A stretch of 64,000 bases of DNA from contig CANMOY010000009.1 of the NCBI GenBank assembly GCA_947499595.1, forward strand, positions 1 through 64,000, read 5' to 3'. The DNA comes from an uncultured Mesonia sp. GTDB lineage: Bacteria; Bacteroidota; Bacteroidia; Flavobacteriales; Flavobacteriaceae. Below are positions 1-7,176 of the stretch, piece by piece (the first letter of the stretch is position 1; the number at the start of each line of letters is the position of its first letter). The position numbers and the translations under genes are program-made. Under the pieces are notes generated by a model, which saw nothing but the letters and a program-made list of their open reading frames with translations, did no database searches and had not been told where the DNA came from.

Positions 1-31
1 CTGCTATTTTGTGGGAGAGTATGTCGCCGCC
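1..31 (+). rRNA. rrf: 5S rRNA, 3' end only (partial)
   Basis: The first bases match the conserved 3' end of flavobacterial 5S rRNA: a ctgctatttt stretch, then gtgggagagta, then gtcgccgcc. A strong intrinsic terminator follows at once, as expected at the end of an rRNA operon. The rest of the operon lies left of the window. The identification rests on recalled 5S consensus, and the exact 3' end could be off by a few bases. Confidence 0.85.
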
Positions 32-38
32 TTTTTTT

Positions 39-72
39 AAAGCACTTATCGAAAGATAGGTGCTTTTTTTTT
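39..72 (+). terminator. Intrinsic terminator of the rRNA operon
   Basis: An 11-12 bp stem (aaagcacttatc pairing with gataggtgcttt, one G-U pair) closes a GAAA tetraloop and runs into an unbroken T tract. It sits eight bases after the 5S end. Confidence 0.9.
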
Positions 73-100
73 GTTTATAAAAGTAAGTAGTTCCCGAATC

Positions 101-127
101 GTTTTAAGCTCTTGGGGCTCATATCCA
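101..127 (+). repeat. Possible decayed partial copy of the 326-422 RNA element
   Basis: The string gttttaagctcttggggctc at 101-120 resembles gtttaagctcttgcggggcc at 347-366. The two differ by a few substitutions and one or two indels. The flanking helices of the full element are not recognisable here, so this would be a fragment. The similarity is short and could be chance. Confidence 0.3.
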
Positions 128-325
128 CTGGTTTTTTATACTACGTCTTAGTGGCTTGTGCTTAAAGGAGGTTATAGAATAAATGACCAGCTTTTTTTAA
201 GTGCTAAAGGATCATTAGCTTTAGCCCAGCTTAGGCTTAATACTTAATAAACCGATAACAATAACGCAGCTGTTGGGTATGGCTTATAAAAACCGAATAG
301 GTTGAATGATGCGTTTGTAATTTTT

Positions 326-422
326 GCGTTAGGGATAGAGCGGCTTGTTTAAGCTCTTGCGGGGCCTATGCCCGCAAAGCGAGTAGCGATAGCCCGACCT
401 TTTTTCTATAAAAAGGGAACGC
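326..422 (+). ncRNA. Structured intergenic RNA element, copy 1 (Flavo-1-like)
   Basis: Closing helix GCGTT (326-330) with AACGC (418-422). Inside are the conserved block AGGGATAG (331-338), a perfect 7-bp hairpin (357-363 with 371-377), the conserved block GATAGCCCGACC (388-399) and a 3' hairpin (398-404 with 410-416). The same order of blocks recurs on the minus strand at 9834-9905 with different but still complementary helix sequences. Elements of this look are common between genes in Flavobacteriia, and I believe they correspond to the Flavo-1 RNA motif in Rfam. That name is from memory and needs a covariance-model search. The function is unknown. Confidence 0.65.
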
Positions 423-502
423 CATTATCCTTTTAACTTTATAAAGATATAAGGTGTTTAAATTATAAATAAAGGCTTATTTTTATGCCATATTTTTAAT
501 TT

Positions 503-1639
503 ATGAGTTTAGAAAAAATTTGGCTGTCTTCACCGCATATGGGTGGCAAAGAATTAGATTTCATTCATTCTGCTTTCGATGAAAATTGGATTGCCCCTTT
601 GGGTCCTAACGTTATTGGGTTTGAGAAAGATCTTGAGAAATATTTAGGGGATAGACACGTAGCGGCTTTATCTAGTGGTACGGCAGCTTTACATTTAAGT
701 TTGGTTTTAGCTGGGGTAGAACGTGATGATTTTGTACTCTGCCAAAGTATGACCTTTTCGGCTTCAGCCAACCCGATTACCTATCTTGGGGCTAAACCGA
801 TTTTTGTTGACTCTGAACCCGAAACTTGGAATATCTGCCCACTGGCTTTAAAACAGGCCATTGATTTTGCTATTGCTAATCATAAAAAGCCCAAAGCGGT
901 GATTGTTGTTCATTTATATGGAATGCCCGCTAAAATACAAGAGATTAAAACCCTTTGTGATTCTTATAATATAACGCTTATTGAAGATGCGGCAGAAGCA
1001 TTGGGTAGCAGCTATGCTAAGCAGGCCTGTGGAACTTTTGGTGATTTTGGAATTCTATCTTTTAATGGAAATAAAATTATTACAACTAGTGGTGGGGGTG
1101 CCTTAGTTTGTAAGGATAAGGCCACCAAAGAGCGTTCTATTTTTTTAGCTACTCAAGCAAGAGATGCCGCGCCCCATTATCAACACTCCGAAATAGGTTA
1201 TAATTATCGGTTGAGCAATATCGCCGCAGGTATTGGTAGGGGACAGATGTTGGTTTTGGATGAGCATATTGCTGCTCGGCGTAAAATGAATGAATTTTAC
1301 AGAGAACTTTTTAAAGATGCCGGTGGCGTAGAAGTTTTTAAGGAACCAACTGAAGAATATTATTCTAACCATTGGTTGAGTGCTATTTTAATTGATCCAA
1401 CAAAAACAAAAAGGAATTGGGATAAAGAAGAATTACGATTAGCATTAGAAAAGGAAAATATAGAATCTCGTCCGTTATGGAAACCTATGCATTTGCAGCC
1501 GGTTTTTAAAGATGCGCCTTTTGTTGGCAAAACAGTGGCATCAGATTTGTTTGCAAATGGCCTATGTTTACCTTCTGGATCAAATTTAACCGATGCTGAC
1601 AAGCTAAGGGTCGCAGCTGTCATTAAAAAATTTTTATAA
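503..1639 (+). CDS. DegT/DnrJ/EryC1/StrS family PLP-dependent sugar aminotransferase
   Basis: This 378-residue protein belongs to the family that transfers an amino group to nucleotide-linked keto-sugars, making amino-sugars for surface polysaccharides or glycans. Seen in the sequence: the SSGTAALHLSL substrate/PLP segment near residues 57-67, the IEDAAEALGS aspartate region near 160, and NGNKIITTSGGG with the Schiff-base lysine at K191. Length is normal for the family. Homologues such as PglE and WeeJ usually sit in polysaccharide clusters, but here the gene stands between an rRNA operon and a nitroreductase gene. The exact sugar cannot be told. The gene ends eight bases before the nitroreductase and probably shares its transcript. 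Confidence 0.9.
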   Translation: MSLEKIWLSSPHMGGKELDFIHSAFDENWIAPLGPNVIGFEKDLEKYLGDRHVAALSSGTAALHLSLVLAGVERDDFVLCQSMTFSASANPITYLGAKPIFVDSEPETWNICPLALKQAIDFAIANHKKPKAVIVVHLYGMPAKIQEIKTLCDSYNITLIEDAAEALGSSYAKQACGTFGDFGILSFNGNKIITTSGGGALVCKDKATKERSIFLATQARDAAPHYQHSEIGYNYRLSNIAAGIGRGQMLVLDEHIAARRKMNEFYRELFKDAGGVEVFKEPTEEYYSNHWLSAILIDPTKTKRNWDKEELRLALEKENIESRPLWKPMHLQPVFKDAPFVGKTVASDLFANGLCLPSGSNLTDADKLRVAAVIKKFL

Positions 1640-1647
1640 ATAGTAGT

Positions 1648-2199
1648 ATGGAAAGCACGATTAAAGAAAGAAGAAGTATTTTTCCTAATCAATTTACGGG
1701 AGAGGTTATTCCTGACGCAAAGATTACAGAATTATTAGAATTGGCTCATTGGGCGCCTAGCCATCGTAAGACTTTTCCTTGGCGCTTCCATGTCATAGGC
1801 GGTGAAGCTAAAATTGCTTTTGCGGAATTTTTGGCGAATACATATAAAAATACTGCTGCTAAATTCTCTGACTTTAAGTATAATAAATTAAAACAAAAGG
1901 TTTTAAATAGCAGTCATATAGTGGTTATCAATATGCAGCCAGACCCAGAAAAGCGTGTACCTGAATGGGAGGAGCTAGCGGCTACGGCGATGGCGGTTCA
2001 AAATTTATGGTTGGGAGCAACAGCAAAAGGCTTAGGAGGTTATTGGAGTTCTCCCAGTTTAATAGATAAAATTCCTAGCTACTTGAAAACTGCTGATAAC
2101 GAGCGTTGTTTGGGTTTGTTTTATTTAGGTGTGCCCGGTGAAGCTGAATTAGTAAAGCGCGAACGCCCAGAACTTATAAATTATGTTAAATGGGTTTAG
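1648..2199 (+). CDS. Small nitroreductase family flavoprotein
   Basis: 183 residues with the nitroreductase fold. The N-terminal basic KERRSI segment (about residues 6-11) and the following AHWAPSHRKTFPWRF block fit the FMN phosphate and isoalloxazine contacts, and the ATAMAVQNLWLGATAKGLGG helix is typical of the short YdjA-like branch. Such enzymes reduce nitro-aromatics, quinones or related compounds with NAD(P)H, but the physiological substrate is not evident. It follows the aminotransferase gene closely. Its stop codon overlaps the convergent DUF456 gene by four bases. Confidence 0.85.
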   Translation: MESTIKERRSIFPNQFTGEVIPDAKITELLELAHWAPSHRKTFPWRFHVIGGEAKIAFAEFLANTYKNTAAKFSDFKYNKLKQKVLNSSHIVVINMQPDPEKRVPEWEELAATAMAVQNLWLGATAKGLGGYWSSPSLIDKIPSYLKTADNERCLGLFYLGVPGEAELVKRERPELINYVKWV

Positions 2200-2699
2200 A
2201 AAAAGTTATTCCAGTGTATTACCACTTGGTAAATAAATATTCCTAAATAAATACAGGCAGTAAAAAAAGCCATAAAGGTAGAGGCTAAAAACCCTAGAAA
2301 AGAACCTACTGCAGCCTTCAATGATTTCTTAAATGTGCTTGCTTTAACAAATAATAATTCTCCCAAAAATGCACCTAGAAAAGCACCTATTAAAAAACCA
2401 AATGGTATGGGTACAAAAAGCCCAATTATTAAGCCAATACTGGTGCCGTAAGCAGCGGCCTTTCCTCCTCCAAACTTTTTTGTTCCTTGGGCAGGAATGA
2501 TGTAGTCTAGAATTAAAATGACAATACAAATGAATAGGGTGATACCTAGAAGCCAATAATTTGCGGGCACGGCCTTTGTAAAAGCCAGCAGCACTAAACC
2601 TAACCAACTTAGACTAATACCTGGTAAAACGGGTAAAAAACTACCTGCAATTCCAGTACAACAAAGCAAAAATCCACAAATAAGTAAAAATACATCCAT
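2196..2699 (-). CDS. DUF456 family integral membrane protein
   Basis: 167 residues, almost entirely hydrophobic, with about four to five membrane segments. Glycine-rich stretches such as GLIIGLFVPIPFGFLIGAF and GAFLGELL are the hallmark of DUF456. The N-terminal FLPVLPGISLSWLGLVLLAF motif is also typical. No biochemical role is established for the family. The gene is convergent with the nitroreductase gene. Its upstream region is shared back-to-back with the BlaI-type regulator. Confidence 0.85.
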   Translation of the reverse strand: MDVFLLICGFLLCCTGIAGSFLPVLPGISLSWLGLVLLAFTKAVPANYWLLGITLFICIVILILDYIIPAQGTKKFGGGKAAAYGTSIGLIIGLFVPIPFGFLIGAFLGAFLGELLFVKASTFKKSLKAAVGSFLGFLASTFMAFFTACIYLGIFIYQVVIHWNNFF

Positions 2700-2764
2700 C
2701 TTTTTGAAATTGATTTCGAGATAAAAGTACTTTTTTTATTTAATTCTCATGCATTTAATTTTAT

Positions 2765-2805
2765 AACTAAAAAATTAGTTTAAACTAAAAATTTAGTTAT
2801 ATTTG
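2765..2805 (+). promoter_or_regulatory. Promoter with tandem BlaI-type operator dyads
   Basis: Two inverted repeats lie side by side: AACTAA-AAAA-TTAGTT at 2765-2780 and AACTAAA-AA-TTTAGTT at 2783-2798. A perfect Bacteroidota -7 box, TATATTTG, follows at 2798-2805. TTAG at 2775-2778 sits 19 bases before it as a near-match to the -33 TTTG. Repressor bound to the two dyads would cover both the -33 element and the spacer. The BlaI gene starts about 80 bases further on, so self-repression is the natural reading (inference). Confidence 0.75.
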
Positions 2806-2886
2806 AATAGACATTATAATTTAAATGAACCAGAGAGGTATATTTTTTACTGAATTAAAAATAACTTTTTAAGAAAAAACTGCTAT

Positions 2887-3246
2887 ATGAAAGAATTGAC
2901 CAAGGCTGAAGAAGAGGTAATGCAACAACTATGGAAATTAGAAGAAGCGAATGTGGCATCTATTATAGAGGAGATGCCAAAACCAAAACCCGCTTATAAC
3001 ACAATTTCTACGATTGTAAGAATTTTAGAAAGTAAAGGTTTTGTGGGTTATAAAAAAGTTGGGAGAGGGCATATTTATTTTCCGTTGGTTAAAAAAGATA
3101 GTTACAGCAAATTTTCTATGACCAAGCTTATGAACAACTATTTTGATGGATCTATGAAGAGTATGCTTTCTTTTTTTGTAAAAAAAAATGATATGAGCAC
3201 CGCAGAATTGGAGGAGATTTTAAAAGAAATTAATAAAAAACAATAA
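2887..3246 (+). CDS. BlaI/MecI/CopY family winged-helix repressor
   Basis: 119 residues. The opening KELTKAEEEVMQQLW and the NTISTIVRILESKGFVGY recognition helix with wing are diagnostic of the BlaI/MecI family. These are dimeric repressors inactivated by proteolysis through a partner BlaR1/MecR1-type M56 membrane protease. That partner is the next gene, one base after the stop codon. In Bacteroidota such pairs are usually not linked to a beta-lactamase, and none is seen here. The C-terminal half (residues 75-119) is the likely dimerisation and cleavage region. The tandem dyads upstream are the likely operator. Confidence 0.92.
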   Translation: MKELTKAEEEVMQQLWKLEEANVASIIEEMPKPKPAYNTISTIVRILESKGFVGYKKVGRGHIYFPLVKKDSYSKFSMTKLMNNYFDGSMKSMLSFFVKKNDMSTAELEEILKEINKKQ

Positions 3247-3247
3247 G

Positions 3248-4765
3248 ATGGAATTATATACAGTACAATTCAGTTTATTCTTAGCGGTCTTTTATGTGGC
3301 TTACCTGTTGTTTTTCAAAAAGGAAACTTTTTTTAACTACAATCGCATCTATTTACTAATAACTCCATGTTTGGCCCTGCTTTTACCATTCATAACCTTA
3401 GATTTTTTAAGACCAAAAGATTCTACGGGGGCAACATTTATTAATTTACCACCCGTTTTATTAGGTGATTTTGCGGTCGCAGCCGAAGAAATTCAAGCCG
3501 GGAATAATAATTTGGAAGCCTTTAATTGGAGTCAATTTTTATGGCAAAATGGGTTTTTAATTTTTTATGGAATTGGTTTTTGCGTCGCTTTCTTGCTTCT
3601 GATAAAAAAATGGAATCAGTTTAGAAAATTCAAGAAAAGTGGAATTCAAAAACAACAAGAAGGTATTTTTTATAGCGAAATACAAAACAGCAGAATTGCC
3701 TGTACATTCTACAATCAAATATTTATAGGTAGCGAAATTAAGGAAAAGCAAAGACAACACATATTACAGCACGAATGGGTTCACGTAAGGCAAAACCACA
3801 GTCTTGATTTATTGTTTTTTGAAATTTTAAAACTCTTGTTTTGGTTTCATCCTGCGGTATTTGCTTACCAAAGACAAATAACAAGTCTGCATGAATTTAT
3901 AGCCGATGAATACGTTACGCAGAATACATCAAAAATTAATTATTACCAAAGTTTACTTAATGTAGCTTTTGGGACTCATCACATATCATTCATCAATCAA
4001 TTCTTTAATCATTCATTAATCAAAAAACGAATCGTTATGTTACAAAAATCAAAATCAGCTGCGCAAGCAAAGCTAAAGTATTTAATTGTTTTGCCGCTAA
4101 TTGCAGCCATGCTCACGTACGTGTCATGTTCAGAAAATATAGAAACCGTAGAAACTAATCAATCTGAGCTTCCAGCCCCACCGCCACCGCCAGCTCCTCC
4201 TACAGAATGGCTTTTGACTGATGGGACAGAGAATTATGGAGTCATCGAAGTGGAAGATATTAATAATTTGACTGATGATGAAAATCGTAGATTTAGAGAA
4301 TTATCAAAAAAAATAATTGAAGATAAAGTGATGTATAAATTAGTCATTACAGATGGCGAAAATAAAAAAGTTTATGATTTCGATAAGAATAGTAATATAG
4401 AAACTGATGGTGTTCCTTTTTCAGCTATAGAAACGGTACCTACTTATCCAGGTTGTGATGAAGGATCTAATAATACAATAAGAAAACAATGTTTTAGTGA
4501 TAAAATAAAAGATTTTGTAAATAATAATTTTGATGTTGGTTTAGGGAAAAGACTTGGTTTGACTGGAAAAAATAGGGTTTATGTACGATTTGTTATTGCC
4601 AAGGATGGTAGTATTAAAGATGTTGACTCTCGTGCTTCTCACCCAGAATTACAAAAAGAAGCAGAACGAGTAGTGAATAGTCTACCTAGAATGCAACCTG
4701 GAATGCAAGACGGTAAACCAGTTAATGTTTTATATAGTTTACCTATTATATTTAAAATTGACTAG
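3248..4765 (+). CDS. M56 (BlaR1-type) membrane metallopeptidase fused to a TonB C-terminal domain
   Basis: 505 residues. The N-terminal half has membrane segments near residues 1-20, 33-53 and 97-117, then the zinc motif HEWVH at 175-179 with the downstream HEFIADEY glutamate near 216. A fourth membrane segment lies near 278-296. After it come a proline-rich linker (about 308-320) and a TonB C-terminal fold (about 395-505) with VYVRFVIAKDGSI and a closing LPIIF strand. The protease half should sense an envelope signal and cut the BlaI-type repressor encoded just upstream. The TonB-like half would sit in the periplasm, but lacks proof of a role in energy transduction. The fusion is common in Flavobacteriia. 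Confidence 0.9.
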   Translation: MELYTVQFSLFLAVFYVAYLLFFKKETFFNYNRIYLLITPCLALLLPFITLDFLRPKDSTGATFINLPPVLLGDFAVAAEEIQAGNNNLEAFNWSQFLWQNGFLIFYGIGFCVAFLLLIKKWNQFRKFKKSGIQKQQEGIFYSEIQNSRIACTFYNQIFIGSEIKEKQRQHILQHEWVHVRQNHSLDLLFFEILKLLFWFHPAVFAYQRQITSLHEFIADEYVTQNTSKINYYQSLLNVAFGTHHISFINQFFNHSLIKKRIVMLQKSKSAAQAKLKYLIVLPLIAAMLTYVSCSENIETVETNQSELPAPPPPPAPPTEWLLTDGTENYGVIEVEDINNLTDDENRRFRELSKKIIEDKVMYKLVITDGENKKVYDFDKNSNIETDGVPFSAIETVPTYPGCDEGSNNTIRKQCFSDKIKDFVNNNFDVGLGKRLGLTGKNRVYVRFVIAKDGSIKDVDSRASHPELQKEAERVVNSLPRMQPGMQDGKPVNVLYSLPIIFKID

Positions 4766-5932
4766 ATGTTAAGAATTTTGAGTTTATTTATTTTAATAGG
4801 AATTTTTCAGCGGGTCGAAGCACAAACTTCGACCCTTGCTTTAGCAGATAGTTTGTTTACTATCGGACAATACGACGAAGCCCTCAATTTATATCAAAAG
4901 CAAAAACCAAAGAGCGTTGGTATATATGAGAAAATGGCCAATAGCTATAGGGCACTTGGTAATTTAAATGCGGCGATTAAAGCCTATAAGCAAGCAATTA
5001 GGATTAATCCCGATTTGGTCGTAGCTAAAATCAACTATGCGAAATTGCTTAAAGTAAATCGAAATTATAAAAAAGCAGATAGCGTTTTCACGGATTTAAT
5101 AAAACAATATCCCAATCAGGCTAACTTTTATTATGAGTTAGCTTTAATCCGTAAAGTGTCTAAAGCAAAGCCTTACCATAAACCGCTTTTACAGAGCATT
5201 GAAATTAATCCTAATCATTTTAATAGTCTTTATGAGTTGGCTTTATTTAACTACAAGCGTAAGAATTTTAAAGAATCAGACAATTATATAAATAGGGCTT
5301 TAAGAATAATTCCGAAAAATACTAAAGGGCTACTTTTGGCTGGCTTAAATGCTTATGCACTTCAAAATACAAAGCGAGCCATTGTTTTGTTTGAAAGCTT
5401 AATTGAGTCAGGTTACCAAACTGAGCAGGTTTATGAAAAATTAGGGGTTTGTTACATTAGGCATAAACAAAATCAAAAAGCAATTGGCTGTTTTAAAAAA
5501 GTTATAAAACAAGATGATAAAAATGCAACGGCTCATATATATTTGGGGCGACTTTACAATATAGAGGAATCCTACACCCTTGCCGAGAAGCACTTGCTTT
5601 ATGCACTTTTATTGAGTAAACCCGATCTAAGTTCGCTATATCAATCCTTAGGAATTACCTACAAACAACAGCGAAATTATAAAGAGGCAATGCGGTATTT
5701 CGAACTTGCGATTTTAGAAAATCCCGATTTGATAAGGAGTGGTTTTGAACTGGCTAATGCCGCCGATAACTATTATGCTGATTTAGATTTACGAATAAAA
5801 TATTATAACATTTTTATAGAAAAGTATAAAAATAAACCCGATGTACAGAAATGGATAAATTTAGCGAAGTACCGTATATCAGATTTAAAAAAAGAGAAAC
5901 ATTACAAGCAAACTCTAGGCAACAAGCCATAA
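4766..5932 (+). CDS. Secreted tetratricopeptide-repeat protein
   Basis: 388 residues with an N-terminal signal peptide ending near VEAQ (residue 20), then roughly nine TPR units, for example NLNAAIKAYKQAIRINPDLV, NQKAIGCFKKVIKQDDKNAT and NYKEAMRYFELAILENPDL. TPR arrays mediate protein-protein contacts; the partner is unknown. The start codon directly follows the stop of the M56-TonB gene (TAG-ATG), so the two are almost certainly co-transcribed and translationally linked. This makes it the third member of the BlaI-controlled operon and a likely envelope partner or output. Confidence 0.88.
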   Translation: MLRILSLFILIGIFQRVEAQTSTLALADSLFTIGQYDEALNLYQKQKPKSVGIYEKMANSYRALGNLNAAIKAYKQAIRINPDLVVAKINYAKLLKVNRNYKKADSVFTDLIKQYPNQANFYYELALIRKVSKAKPYHKPLLQSIEINPNHFNSLYELALFNYKRKNFKESDNYINRALRIIPKNTKGLLLAGLNAYALQNTKRAIVLFESLIESGYQTEQVYEKLGVCYIRHKQNQKAIGCFKKVIKQDDKNATAHIYLGRLYNIEESYTLAEKHLLYALLLSKPDLSSLYQSLGITYKQQRNYKEAMRYFELAILENPDLIRSGFELANAADNYYADLDLRIKYYNIFIEKYKNKPDVQKWINLAKYRISDLKKEKHYKQTLGNKP

Positions 5933-5980
5933 ATAAATCTTAAAATAATTAACCCGAATGTTTACCCAAGCATTTGTTTG

Positions 5981-5988
5981 TACCTTTG
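5981..5988 (+). promoter_or_regulatory. -7 box of the glutathione peroxidase promoter
   Basis: TACCTTTG matches the Bacteroidota -7 consensus TAnnTTTG and ends 11 bases before the ATG at 6000. No good -33 element is seen at the usual spacing. Its position argues for the 6000 start rather than an in-frame ATG at 5958, and implies a very short leader. Confidence 0.5.
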
Positions 5989-5999
5989 AAAGAAAAAGT

Positions 6000-6575
6000 A
6001 TGAAGAATTTTATCTACGCGTGTTTGGCTTTATTTACTTTAACAGCTTGTGGCCAGCAGAAAAAGCAATACAAGGATTCGAAAAACATGGAAAAGCAAAG
6101 CATTTATAGTTATAGTGTTGATGATATTTATGGTGAAACCTTTAATTTAAGCGAATTAAAAGGCAAGAAAGTAATGTTGGTGAACACCGCCAGTAAATGT
6201 GGTTATACTCCCCAATATAAAGACCTGCAGGCTTTGTATGAGCGATTTAAAGATGATAATTTTGTGATAATTGGTTTTCCGGCTAATAACTTTGCCAATC
6301 AGGAGCCCGGTAGCGAAGAACAAATTGCTCAATTTTGCGAAGCCAATTATGGGGTGACCTTCCCAATGATGAGTAAAATTTCTGTAAAAGGAAGTGATAT
6401 ACACCCAGTTTATAAATTTTTAACTCAAAAAGAACTAAATGGTGTAATGGATAGCGAAGTGAAATGGAATTTTCAGAAATATTTAATAGATGAACAAGGC
6501 TATTTAGTGAAAACGCTACCTTCATCTACCTTACCTACAGATGAGGCTGTAGTAAGTTGGATCAAACAGAGCTAG
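6000..6575 (+). CDS. Glutathione peroxidase-family lipoprotein
   Basis: The 191-residue form starting at 6000 begins with a lipoprotein signal peptide (LFTLTACGQQ lipobox). An upstream in-frame ATG at 5958 would spoil it, and a -7 box lies between the two. The thioredoxin-like domain keeps the whole catalytic set: peroxidatic cysteine C67 in TASKCGYTP, Q101 in NNFANQEPG, and W156-N157 in VKWNFQKYL. It is a cysteine enzyme, not a selenoprotein. Bacterial members usually reduce lipid or alkyl hydroperoxides using thioredoxin rather than glutathione. The lipid anchor places it in the periplasm, probably on the inner or outer membrane. Confidence 0.92.
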   Translation: MKNFIYACLALFTLTACGQQKKQYKDSKNMEKQSIYSYSVDDIYGETFNLSELKGKKVMLVNTASKCGYTPQYKDLQALYERFKDDNFVIIGFPANNFANQEPGSEEQIAQFCEANYGVTFPMMSKISVKGSDIHPVYKFLTQKELNGVMDSEVKWNFQKYLIDEQGYLVKTLPSSTLPTDEAVVSWIKQS

Positions 6576-6601
6576 TCGGAATTTTTTTGATAGTAAACTA
6601 T

Positions 6602-6637
6602 AAACCAGTAGGATTAATATCTTACTGGTTTTTTTTG
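6602..6637 (+). terminator. Intrinsic terminator after the glutathione peroxidase gene
   Basis: aaaccagta (6602-6610) pairs with tactggttt (6623-6631) and is followed by a T tract. It lies 27 bases after the stop codon and separates this gene from the next lipoprotein gene. Confidence 0.85.
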
Positions 6638-6696
6638 CAGGATAATAAAAGTTATTTTTAGATTATCTTTATATTTAGTTTCGTTACTTTTACCTT

Positions 6697-7173
6697 ATGA
6701 GAGTTATTGTAGCTATACTGTGTTTGGTACTGCTAGGCAGCTGTTCATTTTTTGAAAAACAAAAAATGAATCCAAATGATTTGGTAGAGGAAGAATTAAA
6801 ACAAATTGACTGGCACCAAGTAGAGCAATACCCCGTATTTAAAAGTTGTGCCCATTGCGACGGACTCCAAGCACAACAGCGCTGTTTTGAGACAACACTT
6901 ACAAAGTGGGTGATCGAAGAGTTGAGTAAGCAGCACGCTTTGGTAACCGATTCTATTCATGAACAATTGGTGGTTTATTTTAAAATTACACGAAAAGGGG
7001 AAATTTTTGTTGATTCACTAAAGCAAAATATAGGCCTAGCCCATCAACTACCTGAATTAAAACAATGGCTAACCGAATCTATAGAAAACTTACCCGAAGT
7101 ATATCCTGCTCAAAAGCGTGGCGTTCCAGTACAAACTACCTTCCAACTTCCTGTTCAAATCATTAGTGAATAA
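6697..7173 (+). CDS. Lipoprotein with a TonB C-terminal-like domain
   Basis: 158 residues. It has a lipoprotein signal peptide (LVLLGSCSFF). The mature part aligns by eye with the TonB-like half of the M56 protein at 3248-4765. Both show a YP-x-x-x-C start followed by a CF pair, a V-x-F-x-I-x-x-x-G-x-I strand, and an LP...P...G-x-PV...F-x-LPI ending. It carries no membrane-spanning anchor or proline linker, so it is unlikely to be a working TonB. A role in envelope sensing or as a decoy or partner of the M56 protein is possible. The gene stands alone after a terminator and nearly touches the convergent glycosyltransferase gene. Confidence 0.75.
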   Translation: MRVIVAILCLVLLGSCSFFEKQKMNPNDLVEEELKQIDWHQVEQYPVFKSCAHCDGLQAQQRCFETTLTKWVIEELSKQHALVTDSIHEQLVVYFKITRKGEIFVDSLKQNIGLAHQLPELKQWLTESIENLPEVYPAQKRGVPVQTTFQLPVQIISE

Positions 7174-7176
7174 TTA

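Larger units (their letters stand above)
73..502. other. Non-coding stretch between the rRNA operon and the aminotransferase gene
   Basis: No convincing reading frame is present on either strand across about 430 bases. The right part (326-422) holds a structured RNA element described separately. Bases 101-127 read like a damaged copy of that element's centre: both contain a variant of ttaagctcttg followed by a G-run and a cat/ctatcc-like tail. The remaining sequence shows nothing I can identify. It may be a graveyard of repeat copies next to the rRNA operon. Confidence 0.6.

Noticed and set aside
503..1639. The aminotransferase as the edge of a polysaccharide gene cluster
   Set aside because: No glycosyltransferase, flippase or sugar-nucleotide gene is adjacent in the window; upstream is an rRNA operon.
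2344..2607. An 87-codon frame inside the DUF456 gene on the same strand
   Set aside because: It is in another frame of a clear membrane-protein gene and has an unlikely composition rich in Cys, Arg and His.
5958..5999. Upstream in-frame start for the glutathione peroxidase gene
   Set aside because: It would place 14 residues before the lipoprotein signal peptide, and a -7 promoter box overlaps this stretch.
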